A stretch of DNA of 52,922 bases from Peptacetobacter sp900539645 (GCF_047807365.1 NZ_JBLOUI010000012.1:1-52922), one strand, 5' to 3'; positions 24,885-33,813 are shown, counted from the first letter of the stretch. Numbers and translations: made by a program. Notes: generated from the sequence alone by a model not told the origin.

Positions 24885-26811
24885 GATAATAAAAGAGATT
24901 TTTAAAAAGGAAATTTTGGATATAGTAAGAGATAGAAAAAGTATATTCATGATGATTGTTGTTCCAATACTTTTATATCCTATAATAATGGTGTTATTGA
25001 TGGGAATAATGAATTCATCAATAAATAAAATGACATCAGAAACTATAACACTTGGATTATCTTCGGCTCCAAATGCGGAGTTTGTAGAAATAGTAGATAG
25101 TGAAAATGCAATTAGAGAAAAAGAAGATACACTAGGAAATATAGAAATAAAAACAAACATAAAAGATTATAAAAGTGAATTGGAAAAAGGTGAAATTGAT
25201 GCCTATATAGATAATTCTATAAAGGATAATGACTACAAAGTAATAATAAATTCAGCATCTGATGAATCAGGTATAAAATCAGATGCAATATTTGATGTAA
25301 TGAATAAATATAAAAGAAAAATGTCTGAAAGAGAGATAGAAAAACATGGACTAAATTCTAAGCAGATATTAGAGCCTATAAAATATGAAAAAGTAGATAT
25401 AACAAATAGTGCTAAAAAAGCGGGAATGTTATTAGGACAGGTAATACCATTTATACTTATAATAGGTGTGCTCTTTGGATCTATTTATCCAGCAATAGAT
25501 GTTATGGCTGGTGAGAAGGAAAGAGGAACTCTTGAAACATTGTTCTCACTTCCAATATCTAATATGGAGCTTGTAATAGGTAAGTATATGGCAGTATCTG
25601 CAAGTGCTATCTTGACGTCTTTATTAAACATAATTTCTATGAGCTGCACATTGGGATATTTTATGAAAGCTGAATCTATATACAACCCATCTATGATGCA
25701 TATAAATTATTCTGTATTAGGTGGTGCTGTACTTATCACAGTAGTTAGTGTTATTTTATTTGCACAAGTTGTATCGGCACTTGCTATGTGTGTTTGCTCA
25801 TTTGCTAAGACGTTTAAAGAGGCTCAAAACTATATAACACCTCTTATGCTTATAATAATGGTGCCAGCGTATATTTCAATGATACCAAATATTTCTCTTA
25901 GCAGAATAACTGCAACAATACCAGTTGTAAATATTTCACTTCTAATAAAAAGTGTAATCTCATTGAGAGCAAATATGAAAATGGTGAGCTTAGTACTTAT
26001 TGTAAATCTAATATTCGTACTAATTTCTTTAGTATTGCTTTCAAAAATATTCAACTCTGAAGATATTTTATTTGGCGAAAAAAGAAACTTTAAGCTAATA
26101 CAGAGTAGAAGTAGTATAAAAGAGGGAAGTATGCCAGGAATAAGCGACGGATTTATGGTTTATGTACTTGCATTTATAAGTTTAATATATGTATCTCCTA
26201 TACTAAACATGAAACTTGGAATAATGGGAAATACTATAAATCAGTTTATAATGGCGTTAATTCCAATATTAGTTGCCGTATACATAAAAGCGGACTTCAA
26301 AAAATTATTTAGTATAAAGAAAATAAAAATAAAAGATATAATAAGAGCAGCTGTGACTTGGTTTGTAGGAAGTTTAATAATGTCCGTATTTGTGATGATA
26401 TTATTAAAGCTATTCCCAAATCAAATGAAGGTATCTGAACAATTAAATGAGATTATAAAATCTAGTGGAGGATTATTCACTCAGATAATATTATTTGCAT
26501 TAGTGCCTGCGATATGTGAAGAAATATTGTTTAGAGGATTTGTATTATCTGCATTTAGAGATAAAAAAACTTTTGGACAGAAAAATGAAAAACATATAGT
26601 ATTTGCTATTGTGGTAAGTGGTATATTATTCGGTATAATGCACTTAGATTTTATAAGAATAATACCTACATCGATATTAGGAATGGTAATGGCGTACAAT
26701 GTTTATAAATCAAAATCTATATTTACATCGGTTGGAATACATTTCTTCAATAATTTACTGTCAGTTTTATCAGTAAACTTTGGAGTACATGCAATGCTAC
26801 TACTTATATAA
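24874..26811 (+). CDS. natB: NatB-type ABC permease fused to a CPBP intramembrane metalloprotease
   Basis: A 645-aa membrane protein. Residues about 1-400 form an ABC-2 permease: a first TM helix at about 25-48, a large external loop containing a DAYIDNS-type segment, and EKERGTLETLFSLPISN (about 214-230), the ABC-2 hallmark. Residues about 425-645 form a CPBP (CAAX-like) protease: EEILFRGF (549-556), FGIMH with His about 590, and HFFNN with His about 623. All the motifs are intact. Such NatB-protease fusions occur in other Firmicutes. It ends with a terminator. Confidence 0.88.
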   Translation: MRIKIIKEIFKKEILDIVRDRKSIFMMIVVPILLYPIIMVLLMGIMNSSINKMTSETITLGLSSAPNAEFVEIVDSENAIREKEDTLGNIEIKTNIKDYKSELEKGEIDAYIDNSIKDNDYKVIINSASDESGIKSDAIFDVMNKYKRKMSEREIEKHGLNSKQILEPIKYEKVDITNSAKKAGMLLGQVIPFILIIGVLFGSIYPAIDVMAGEKERGTLETLFSLPISNMELVIGKYMAVSASAILTSLLNIISMSCTLGYFMKAESIYNPSMMHINYSVLGGAVLITVVSVILFAQVVSALAMCVCSFAKTFKEAQNYITPLMLIIMVPAYISMIPNISLSRITATIPVVNISLLIKSVISLRANMKMVSLVLIVNLIFVLISLVLLSKIFNSEDILFGEKRNFKLIQSRSSIKEGSMPGISDGFMVYVLAFISLIYVSPILNMKLGIMGNTINQFIMALIPILVAVYIKADFKKLFSIKKIKIKDIIRAAVTWFVGSLIMSVFVMILLKLFPNQMKVSEQLNEIIKSSGGLFTQIILFALVPAICEEILFRGFVLSAFRDKKTFGQKNEKHIVFAIVVSGILFGIMHLDFIRIIPTSILGMVMAYNVYKSKSIFTSVGIHFFNNLLSVLSVNFGVHAMLLLI

Positions 26812-26817
26812 TTGAAA

Positions 26818-26862
26818 TTAAGAGATTATCAAGAGCATATTTTGATAATCTCTTTTATTTTT
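26818..26862 (+). terminator. Terminator after natB-protease gene
   Basis: AAGAGATTATCAA and TTGATAATCTCTT form a 13-bp stem, followed by a T-rich tract. Confidence 0.85.
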
Positions 26863-26907
26863 TTGAAAAAATTTTAAAAATATATTGCAATGTAGGTTGT
26901 ACCATAG

Positions 26908-26939
26908 TATTATTGTATTAACAACTTAATACAATAATA
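26908..26939. promoter_or_regulatory. Palindromic operator of the ytrA-like operon
   Basis: TATTATTGTATTAA (26908-26921) and TTAATACAATAATA (26926-26939) are perfect 14-bp arms around CAAC. It lies 17 bp before the regulator's start codon and overlaps its RBS region or promoter. GntR regulators of the YtrA group repress their own operon from such sites. Confidence 0.7.
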
Positions 26940-26955
26940 AAAAGGAGGGAAAGTT

Positions 26956-27321
26956 ATGAGCTGGGAATTCGATAATAGCAAGCCTATCTATATTCAACTA
27001 GTTGACACTCTAAAGATGAAGATTGTATCCGGAGAGTTTCAACCGGGATCAAAAATGCTAACAGTTAGAGCTTTAGCTGCAGAAGCTGAAGTAAATCCAA
27101 ATACAATGCAGAGAGCATTATCTGAGTTAGAAAGGGAAGAGCTTATGTATAGTCAAAGAACAAAAGGCAGATTTGTAACTGATGATATAGATAAAATAAA
27201 TAAAATGAAAAAAGATATGGCAAATGAAAGAATAGACGGCTTAAAGGAATTTCTTGTACAGCTAGGATATAGCCCGGATGAGATAATCTCTCTAATAGCC
27301 GAGAATGTGAAAGGAGAATAA
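26956..27321 (+). CDS. GntR-family (YtrA subfamily) transcriptional regulator
   Basis: A 121-aa regulator: winged HTH (about 1-75) with KPIYIQLVDTLKMKIVSGEFQPGSKMLTVR and NPNTMQRALSELEREEL, then a short helical tail in place of a large effector domain, as in YtrA. Such regulators typically autorepress an ABC-exporter operon and respond to cell-envelope antibiotics. RBS AAAGGAGGG. The following ATPase begins 3 bp after its stop. A long palindrome sits immediately upstream. Confidence 0.92.
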   Translation: MSWEFDNSKPIYIQLVDTLKMKIVSGEFQPGSKMLTVRALAAEAEVNPNTMQRALSELEREELMYSQRTKGRFVTDDIDKINKMKKDMANERIDGLKEFLVQLGYSPDEIISLIAENVKGE

Positions 27322-27323
27322 TT

Positions 27324-28025
27324 ATGGAAAATACTATAATAAAATTAGAAAATGTAGTAAAAAGATATGGTAAAAAAGAAGCATTAAAAGGTATAAACCT
27401 TGATATTCCAAAAGGTAAGATAGTAGGTTTACTTGGACCTAATGGAAGTGGTAAGAGTACAATGATAAAACTATTAAATGGACTACTACATCCAGATGAA
27501 GGAAGTATAGAAATAGCAGGTATGAAACCTTCTATAGAAACTAAAAAAATAGTATCATACTTACCAGAAAGAACTTATTTAAGTGAATGGATGAAGATGA
27601 AAGACCTTTTAAAATTCTTCAGCGATTTTTATGAAGACTTCGACTTAGAAAAAGCTGAGGAAATGATAGAAGCATTAAATATAAATGTAGATGAAAAGAT
27701 AAAAGATATGTCTAAAGGTACTAAGGAAAAAGTACAGTTAATACTAGTAATGTCTAGAAATGCTGATGTCTACATACTAGATGAGCCAATAGGTGGGGTT
27801 GACCCAGCAGCGAGATCATTTATTATGAGAACAATACTTCAGAATTTCTCTGAAGAGAGTACACTTATAATAGCAACACACTTAATAAGTGAAATAGAAA
27901 ATATATGTGATGAGATAATATTCTTATCATACGGAGAAATAAAACTACAGGGTAATGTAGATGAAATAAGAGAAGAAAAAGGTAAATCAATAGATGCCTT
28001 ATTTAGGGAGGAATTTAGATGTTAG
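27324..28025 (+). CDS. ABC transporter ATP-binding protein (YtrB-type)
   Basis: A 233-aa ATPase with Walker A GPNGSGKSTM (about 37-46), Walker B VYILDEPIGGVD, and the H-loop in IIATHLISEIE. The signature position reads MSKGTKEKVQ, a degenerate form common in YtrB/EcsA-like proteins. It overlaps the permease gene by 7 bp. With the preceding GntR gene and following permease it forms a compact exporter operon. Confidence 0.9.
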   Translation: MENTIIKLENVVKRYGKKEALKGINLDIPKGKIVGLLGPNGSGKSTMIKLLNGLLHPDEGSIEIAGMKPSIETKKIVSYLPERTYLSEWMKMKDLLKFFSDFYEDFDLEKAEEMIEALNINVDEKIKDMSKGTKEKVQLILVMSRNADVYILDEPIGGVDPAARSFIMRTILQNFSEESTLIIATHLISEIENICDEIIFLSYGEIKLQGNVDEIREEKGKSIDALFREEFRC

Positions 28026-28807
28026 GTAAACTTATAAAATATGAATTTAAAGCTACAATGAGAAGCTTCTTAGCAATATATGCTAGTTTAATACTTACTG
28101 GTGTATTAATAGGAATATTTATGTTTGCAAATGTAGAGGTAGGCATGAGTTTAGGTATGTTAATAATGGTAGCTTTAATGATTACACTTGGTGTTTTAAC
28201 AATAACTGTTATTATAAAAAGATTTAGCAAAAACTTACTTGGCGATGAAGGTTATTTGATGATGACACTTCCTGTAAGTGCAAAGAAAATAGTAGCATCT
28301 AAAATAATAACATCTGTTGTTTATCTAATCTTAAGCACTATAGTAGTATTTTTAGTATTTGTTGTAATAATGCTTCCTTCTGGTATGGCTACAATGGAAG
28401 AATTTATACAGTCTATGGGAAATGTTTGGAACTACATGGTTATGAATCTATTAAGTGCTAGAGATATAATACTAAACATTATCATAACACTTATAATAGG
28501 TATAGTAGATTATGTATCTTTCATACTAGTAATATACACTTCATTATCAGTAGGACAGTTAAAACCATTTAATAAACACAGAACTCCTGTTGCGATAATA
28601 GCATTCTTCATAATAAATATGATAGTATCAGTTATAAGTGATGTACTTTCAAATCTATTAGAAAGTATGAATATACTAACAGCTCCACAGAGTATGTCAA
28701 TGTTAAGTGCATCATCAATATACACATTAGTATTCTACGGTGTAGTTTCTGTAGTATTATTTATGATAACTTCTTACATACTTGAAAAGAAATTAAACTT
28801 AGAATAG
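28019..28807 (+). CDS. ABC transporter permease (ABC-2-like)
   Basis: A 262-aa protein with about six TM helices. After the N-terminal GKLIKYEFKATMRSFLAIY it alternates hydrophobic helices and short polar loops, with LGDEGYLMMTLPVSAKKIVASKI, a typical coupling-helix motif in this family. The partner is the ATPase overlapping its start. No substrate can be assigned; the YtrA-type regulator suggests a role in envelope stress. Confidence 0.82.
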   Translation: MLGKLIKYEFKATMRSFLAIYASLILTGVLIGIFMFANVEVGMSLGMLIMVALMITLGVLTITVIIKRFSKNLLGDEGYLMMTLPVSAKKIVASKIITSVVYLILSTIVVFLVFVVIMLPSGMATMEEFIQSMGNVWNYMVMNLLSARDIILNIIITLIIGIVDYVSFILVIYTSLSVGQLKPFNKHRTPVAIIAFFIINMIVSVISDVLSNLLESMNILTAPQSMSMLSASSIYTLVFYGVVSVVLFMITSYILEKKLNLE

Positions 28808-28826
28808 AAATAATATATAAATAAAA

Positions 28827-28860
28827 TTAGGACAAGAGTGTTTATGCTCTTGTCCTTTGA
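28827..28860. terminator. Bidirectional terminator between ABC permease and radical SAM gene
   Basis: AGGACAAGAG (28829-28838) and CTCTTGTCCT (28847-28856) form a perfect 10-bp stem between convergent genes. Confidence 0.75.
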
Positions 28861-28863
28861 TTT

Positions 28864-29835
28864 TTATTTGCAGTTTTTAAATATATCGTAATCTGGTTTT
28901 ACATATTTACTTCCCTGGAAAGTTCCTCTTCTTTTCATTTCATCGTCAATCCGGTTAAGAACTTCCCATTTTTTTAGACTCCAAAGAGGTGCTAGAAGTT
29001 CATCTCTTTTACCATCTCCAGTAAGTCTGTGGATAACCATTTCTTCTGGTAAAATTTCAAGCTGATCACAAACTAAATTTATATACTCTTCTTGTTCCAT
29101 AGGAGTTATCTTTCCGTTATTTAAGAAATCCCGCAGAGGAGTATCTTTTATTATATGAAGAAGGTGTATTTTTATACCATCTGCACCCATATCTGCAACA
29201 GCTTTTGCAGTTTGCATCATCATTTCTTTATCCTCACCAGGAAGTCCATTTATTATATGTACAACAGTTTTTATATTTCTATCTTTTAATTTTTTAAAAC
29301 CATCTAAGAAATCTTGATATGTATGTCCTCTGTTTATTATATCAGATGTTTCATCGTGTATAGTCTGAAGTCCAAGCTCTACCCAAAGATTAGTTCTTTC
29401 GTTTAATTCAGCTAAATAATCCACAACATCATCTGGCAAGCAGTCAGGTCTAGTAGATATCGAAAGACCTATAACATCTTCAAATCCTAGCACAGTTTCA
29501 TATCTTTCTTTTAATACTTCTAGAGGTGCATAAGTATTTGTAAATGCCTGGAAGTATCCTATATATTTTGCGTTTGGCCATTTTTTTAGCATCATAGCCT
29601 TTATTTCTTCAAACTGTTTTTTTAGGTTATCGTTTGGATTACCTGCAAAATCCCCAGATCCCTCTCTACTACAGTATATACATCCACCATATCCTAAAGT
29701 TCCATCTACATTAGGGCAAGTAAATCCAGCATTTAGAGAAACTTTAAAAATCTTTTCTCCAAAAGTCTGTCTTAAATAGTAGTTCCATGTATGGTATCTT
29801 TTATTTTTATCAAAAGCGTATTTGAATTTTTCCAT
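28864..29835 (-). CDS. TIGR01212-family radical SAM protein (YhcC-like)
   Basis: A 323-aa radical SAM enzyme. The cluster-binding segment has CPNVDGTLGYGGCIYC: the first Cys is separated from the CxxC pair by a longer spacing than the usual CxxxCxxC, as in the YhcC/TIGR01212 group. Further motifs are YFQAFTNTYAPLE, ISTRPDCL and VELGLQTIHD. The C-terminus has IHLLHIIKDTPL. The reaction is uncharacterised in most members. RBS AAAGGAAATT. It has its own transcript, divergent from the Dph6-like gene. Confidence 0.9.
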   Translation of the reverse strand: MEKFKYAFDKNKRYHTWNYYLRQTFGEKIFKVSLNAGFTCPNVDGTLGYGGCIYCSREGSGDFAGNPNDNLKKQFEEIKAMMLKKWPNAKYIGYFQAFTNTYAPLEVLKERYETVLGFEDVIGLSISTRPDCLPDDVVDYLAELNERTNLWVELGLQTIHDETSDIINRGHTYQDFLDGFKKLKDRNIKTVVHIINGLPGEDKEMMMQTAKAVADMGADGIKIHLLHIIKDTPLRDFLNNGKITPMEQEEYINLVCDQLEILPEEMVIHRLTGDGKRDELLAPLWSLKKWEVLNRIDDEMKRRGTFQGSKYVKPDYDIFKNCK

Positions 29836-29934
29836 AGTAATTTCCTTTCTAAAATTTTTGATTTATTGATTTTTAATAGTATATTTTCAAAATTTATATA
29901 ATCAATAATAACATATATCGAGGTACAAATGAAG

Positions 29935-29964
29935 TTGTTAGTATTGAGATTGATATTATATAAT
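29935..29964 (+). promoter_or_regulatory. SigA-type promoter of Dph6-like/merR genes
   Basis: TTGTTA (29935-29940), an 18-bp spacer and consensus TATAAT (29959-29964). Confidence 0.5.
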
Positions 29965-30022
29965 AAAAAATGAACAAGAGCAAAATTTAAAAGTATGAAA
30001 ATATAATTGAAGGAGATTATAA

Positions 30023-30691
30023 ATGGATAAAAAATTTGTTACATCGTTTAGCGGTGGAAAAGATTGTGCGATGTCTTTGTATATGATGAAAGAAAAAGGA
30101 TTCATTCCGGATTCAATAATTATAACTGTAAAAGAAACGAACTCTTGGACTCATGGGATAAATTTAAAAATGATAGAAGAATACGAAAAAGTATTGGGAT
30201 TAAAAGTATATCCAGTATTTTGTAGAATAGACAATTATGAAGAGGAATTTGAAAAGACATTAAAAAGAATAAAAGAAGAAAGCGATGTGAATATCTGCGT
30301 ATTTGGAGATATAGATATAGAGCAGCACTTAAATTGGAATAGGACAAGATGTAAAAATGTAGGTATGGAATGTATAATGCCACTAGAAAAAATAAATAGA
30401 GAGGAAGCAGTTGAAAGATTTATAGACTCTGGATTTAAGGCGATTATTAAAAAGGTTAATTTAAATTATTTGAATGAAAGTTTTTTAGGAAGAGAATTAA
30501 ATAGAGAAACTATTGAGGATATCAAAAGATATGCTAAAGAAAAAAATATAGAAATAGATTTATGCGGTGAAAATGGAGAATATCACACAGTTGTGTTTGA
30601 TGGGCCGATATTTAATAGAAAATTAAATTATAATTTAGGGGAAATAAAAAAGGAATATCAAAGTGCAATAATAGAAGTAAATATAGTTTAA
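30023..30691 (+). CDS. Dph6-like ATP pyrophosphatase (diphthine-ammonia ligase family)
   Basis: A 222-aa PP-loop enzyme. The phosphate loop SFSGGKDCAMSLY (about 7-19) and downstream VFGDIDIEQHLNWNRTRCKNVGMECIMPL identify the adenine nucleotide alpha-hydrolase/Dph6 (MJ0570-like) group, and DLCGENGEYHTVVFDGPIF near the C-terminus is diagnostic. Bacteria lack diphthamide, so a bacterial member has some other amidation role. It is 42 bp upstream of a MerR regulator and likely cotranscribed with it. Confidence 0.85.
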   Translation: MDKKFVTSFSGGKDCAMSLYMMKEKGFIPDSIIITVKETNSWTHGINLKMIEEYEKVLGLKVYPVFCRIDNYEEEFEKTLKRIKEESDVNICVFGDIDIEQHLNWNRTRCKNVGMECIMPLEKINREEAVERFIDSGFKAIIKKVNLNYLNESFLGRELNRETIEDIKRYAKEKNIEIDLCGENGEYHTVVFDGPIFNRKLNYNLGEIKKEYQSAIIEVNIV

Positions 30692-30733
30692 GGTATGTAA
30701 ATTTAGACGAAAATATTATATGAGGAGGAAAAT

Positions 30734-31546
30734 ATGAAGGATTACTATAAAATAGGAGAGATTTCGAAAATATACGGATTCAGCAAGGACTCTCTTATGT
30801 ACTATGAGGATTTAGGAATTTTAAAACCAGACAGAGATACAAATGGATATAGGATGTATAGCATACAGGATTTATACCGTTTAAATCTTATAAAAGAGCT
30901 AAGAACACTTGGATTCTCTATGAAAAAGATAAAAGAATATCTAGAAAATAGAAATCTAAGAACTACAGAAGAAATTTTGAATGAAGAGCTTATTTTGACG
31001 GAAACTAAGATCAAAGAGTTAAACTCTCAGAGAAGTAATATCATAAATAGACTAAGTGCTATAGCTGAATCTAAAGAAATAACAGATTTTGAAAACATAG
31101 AATTAAAATATATAGAAAAGAGAAAAGCTATAGAATTAAATGCAAATATAACTAGAGATGAGGAGTTTGACTTCTGTGTGCAGAGGCTTCAAAACGAGTA
31201 TGAGGGAAGATTTGATATTTTAGGAAATAATAATATAGGATCGTTTTTCTCAGAAGAAGCTTTAAAAAAAGGTTTAAATAATGTATTTAAATCAGTATTT
31301 TGCCTAATAGATGACGATGAAGAAACTTATAACATAACTCTTGAAGAAGGATACTATGTAACATTTACTTATAAAGGCGATTATATATACAATCACGAGC
31401 ATTTAAAAAAACTAGAAGAATATATAAAAGAAAACAATTTAGAAGCAGTTGGTGGGCCTCTGGAAATATATAAAATTGATATACATGAAACGGGAAATCC
31501 AGAAGAATTTGTTACAGAAATACAAATTCCTGTCAAAAAAATGTAG
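30734..31546 (+). CDS. MerR-family regulator with multidrug-type effector domain
   Basis: A 270-aa regulator. N-terminal MerR HTH (YYKIGEISKIYGFSKDSLMYYEDLGIL ... YRMYSIQDLYRLNLI), a dimerisation coiled coil (about 77-120), and a C-terminal GyrI/BmrR-like domain (about 135-270) with the closing PVKKM. This architecture matches BmrR-type sensors of lipophilic drugs. RBS GAGGAGG. The next gene is a MATE pump whose promoter has the 19-bp spacer and dyad expected for MerR control, so it probably activates that pump. Confidence 0.9.
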   Translation: MKDYYKIGEISKIYGFSKDSLMYYEDLGILKPDRDTNGYRMYSIQDLYRLNLIKELRTLGFSMKKIKEYLENRNLRTTEEILNEELILTETKIKELNSQRSNIINRLSAIAESKEITDFENIELKYIEKRKAIELNANITRDEEFDFCVQRLQNEYEGRFDILGNNNIGSFFSEEALKKGLNNVFKSVFCLIDDDEETYNITLEEGYYVTFTYKGDYIYNHEHLKKLEEYIKENNLEAVGGPLEIYKIDIHETGNPEEFVTEIQIPVKKM

Positions 31547-31564
31547 AAAATTTCATAAAACCTC

Positions 31565-31595
31565 TTGACTATGGTATAATACCATAGTTTATCAT
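31565..31595 (+). promoter_or_regulatory. MerR-type promoter of the MATE pump gene
   Basis: TTGACT (31565-31570), a 19-bp spacer and TATCAT (31590-31595). The spacer contains the perfect dyad CTATGGTATAATACCATAG (31569-31587). An over-long spacer with a central dyad is the defining layout of MerR-activated promoters. Confidence 0.85.
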
Positions 31596-31625
31596 TTTAG
31601 ATAAGAAGAGAGGAGAGTATATAAA

Positions 31626-33011
31626 ATGGATTCGAAATTGTTATCAAATGAAAATATGAGCTTAAAGGCAAAATTTTTAAGGTATATGATACCTTCAGTT
31701 GTATCTATGTGGGTTTTCTCACTTTATACAATGGTAGACGGTATATTCGTTGCAAGAGGAGTAGGTGAAACAGCACTTGCTGCTGTAAATATTTCAATGC
31801 CTTTTGTAAACTTTATATTCGCATTATCACTGATGTTCTCAACAGGGGCATCTACAATAATAGCTGTATATCTTGGTAAAAAAGATATAGAATCAGCTGA
31901 TAAAATATTTACTATGAATACAGTAGTAATAATAATATTCTCATTATTAATAATGGGAGGAGTTTTATTAAATTTAGAAAAAGTAGCTACGATGTTAGGT
32001 GCTACTGCTTCAACTATGGATTATGTAAAACACTATCTTGGAATAATAGTACTATTCAATGGATTCTTTATGGTGTCTTATTCACTTGAAGTAATTATAA
32101 AAACAGATGGATTTCCAGTTTTAGCAACTTGTGGAGTTATAATATCAGCACTTAGTAATGTTGTACTTGATTACTTATTCATAATGGTATTCCATTGGGG
32201 CGTAATGGGAGCAGCGATTGCAACAGGATTATCACAGGTATTTTCAACAGTGTTCTTCTTAGTTCACTTCTTTAGAAAAAATTCAACACTTAATTTCTCA
32301 AGATTTAAGTTTGATTTCCCAGAATTGAAGAAAATAGCATTTATAGGTATACCAGACTCAACAACAGAACTTAGTTGCGGTATAGTAGTAATGCTTTTTA
32401 ACTTAAATATAATAAAATACATAGGTGAACAGGGTGTAGTTTATTACAGTATTATAAACTATGTAAACACATTGGTACTTATGACAATGATGGGTATAGC
32501 ACAGGGTATGCAGCCACTAGTAAGCTACTACTTTGGAGCGGAAAACTCTACTAATATGAAAAAACTGTTTAAAATGTCTGCTATAGCAGGTGTAATAGCA
32601 TCAGCAGCATTTGTTGTAATATGTCACATTATACCAGACTTTATAGTAGGATTATTTATAGATCCAACAGAAACAGCGATATTCACAGAAGCTATAAGAG
32701 TACTTCAGATTTATTCTTATGCATTTGCATTCATGGGAATAAACGTAATAGTATCAGCATTCTTCGTATCAGTTGAAAGACCAGGAATAGCAGCAGTAGT
32801 ATCTTTAGGAAGAGGATTCTTCTTGATATTAGCAGCATTATACTTAATGATAGCTATACTTGGTGGAGAAGGAATATGGTATTCTGCAATATTAGCAGAA
32901 GGAACTTGTATGATAACAGCAATAGTTCTATACAAGACAAAAATAAAGGCAGTTTACAATGATATGAAATCACCTAAAGCAAAAAAAGAAAAATTAAATG
33001 AATGTTATTAA
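31626..33011 (+). CDS. MATE-family multidrug efflux pump
   Basis: A 461-aa integral membrane protein with 12 predicted TM helices and the MATE signature layout: MWVFSLYTMVDGIFVARGVGETALAAVNI at the first helix, and GIAQGMQPLVSYYFGA in the second half. MATE pumps exchange cationic drugs for Na+ or H+. The upstream MerR-type promoter and adjacent MerR regulator suggest drug-inducible expression. RBS GAGAGGAG. The family also includes MepA-like pumps, which this most resembles. Confidence 0.92.
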   Translation: MDSKLLSNENMSLKAKFLRYMIPSVVSMWVFSLYTMVDGIFVARGVGETALAAVNISMPFVNFIFALSLMFSTGASTIIAVYLGKKDIESADKIFTMNTVVIIIFSLLIMGGVLLNLEKVATMLGATASTMDYVKHYLGIIVLFNGFFMVSYSLEVIIKTDGFPVLATCGVIISALSNVVLDYLFIMVFHWGVMGAAIATGLSQVFSTVFFLVHFFRKNSTLNFSRFKFDFPELKKIAFIGIPDSTTELSCGIVVMLFNLNIIKYIGEQGVVYYSIINYVNTLVLMTMMGIAQGMQPLVSYYFGAENSTNMKKLFKMSAIAGVIASAAFVVICHIIPDFIVGLFIDPTETAIFTEAIRVLQIYSYAFAFMGINVIVSAFFVSVERPGIAAVVSLGRGFFLILAALYLMIAILGGEGIWYSAILAEGTCMITAIVLYKTKIKAVYNDMKSPKAKKEKLNECY

Positions 33012-33039
33012 ATAAAATTAAGAAATCAAGTTAAGTCAG

Positions 33040-33158
33040 CAAACACCTCCTAAAAAAATAACCAATGACATAAAAACAAAAAACTGTTAGAATAGAAAAA
33101 GTATAAAGACCAAATTATTAATAATTTTAAAACCATTACAAAATATGGGAGGTGTTTG
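33040..33158 (+). promoter_or_regulatory. Inverted repeat able to mask the rnhA ribosome binding site
   Basis: CAAACACCTCC (33040-33050) is the exact complement of GGAGGTGTTTG (33148-33158), which contains the Shine-Dalgarno sequence of the next gene. Only transcripts starting upstream of 33040 could form it. Confidence 0.45.
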
Positions 33159-33159
33159 T

Positions 33160-33756
33160 TTGGCTAAAAAGAAATTTTATGCGGTAAGAAAAGGTTATAA
33201 AACAGGTGTGTTTTTAACTTGGACTGAATGTAGCAAACAGATAAGTGGATTTAAAGGGGCGGAGTTTAAAAGCTTTCCAACTATGGAAGAAGCTGAAAAC
33301 TTTGTCAACGGAATAAAAAAAGAAATAAAAGTTGATGAAAATACAATAGAAGCATATGTCGATGGAAGCTATGAGCATTCAATTAAAAAGTATGGCTCTG
33401 GTGTAGTTGTACTAAAAAATAGAGAAGTTATACATACAGAAAGCTTTGGTGGAAACGATGAAGAATATCTAAGTATGAGGAATGTAGCAGGGGAAATTAA
33501 AGCTTCTGAGTACGCTATGAACTACTGTATAGAAAATAATATTCCAAAGTTGGTAATATATTTTGATTATCAGGGAATAGAAAAGTGGTGCACAGGAGAA
33601 TGGAAAGCTAATAAAAAAGGAACGATAGAGTATAGAGATTATTACAACGCTATAAAAGATAGATTAGATGTTAGTTTCGTAAAAGTAGCAGCTCATACTG
33701 GCGACAAATATAATGAGATGGCGGATCAACTTGCCAAAGACGGATTAAATAAGTAA
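33160..33756 (+). CDS. rnhA: Ribonuclease HI with N-terminal hybrid-binding domain
   Basis: A 198-aa RNase H that cleaves RNA in RNA-DNA hybrids. The N-terminal caulimovirus/HBD domain is KKFYAVRKGYKTGVFLTW (about 3-20) through GFKGAEFKSF. The catalytic domain carries four acids: Asp in AYVDGSYE, Glu in NVAGEIKASE, Asp in IYFDYQGIEKW, and Asp in NEMADQLAK. The start is TTG 33160, after GGGAGGTG; the ATG at 33145 is part of that site. It has an independent terminator. Confidence 0.9.
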   Translation: MAKKKFYAVRKGYKTGVFLTWTECSKQISGFKGAEFKSFPTMEEAENFVNGIKKEIKVDENTIEAYVDGSYEHSIKKYGSGVVVLKNREVIHTESFGGNDEEYLSMRNVAGEIKASEYAMNYCIENNIPKLVIYFDYQGIEKWCTGEWKANKKGTIEYRDYYNAIKDRLDVSFVKVAAHTGDKYNEMADQLAKDGLNK

Positions 33757-33813
33757 AACAAAAAGGATGTAAATAATATCTGTATTAAAAGACATTATTT
33801 ACATCCTTTTTTA
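33757..33813. terminator. Long bidirectional terminator between rnhA and trpP
   Basis: AAAAGGATGTAAATAAT (33761-33777) and ATTATTTACATCCTTTT (33794-33810) form perfect 17-bp arms, with A and T runs on both sides for two convergent genes. Confidence 0.9.

Noticed and set aside
26818..26939. Hairpins near the ytrA-like operon as CRISPR-like repeats
   Set aside because: There is one terminator and one operator, with no repeated units or spacers.
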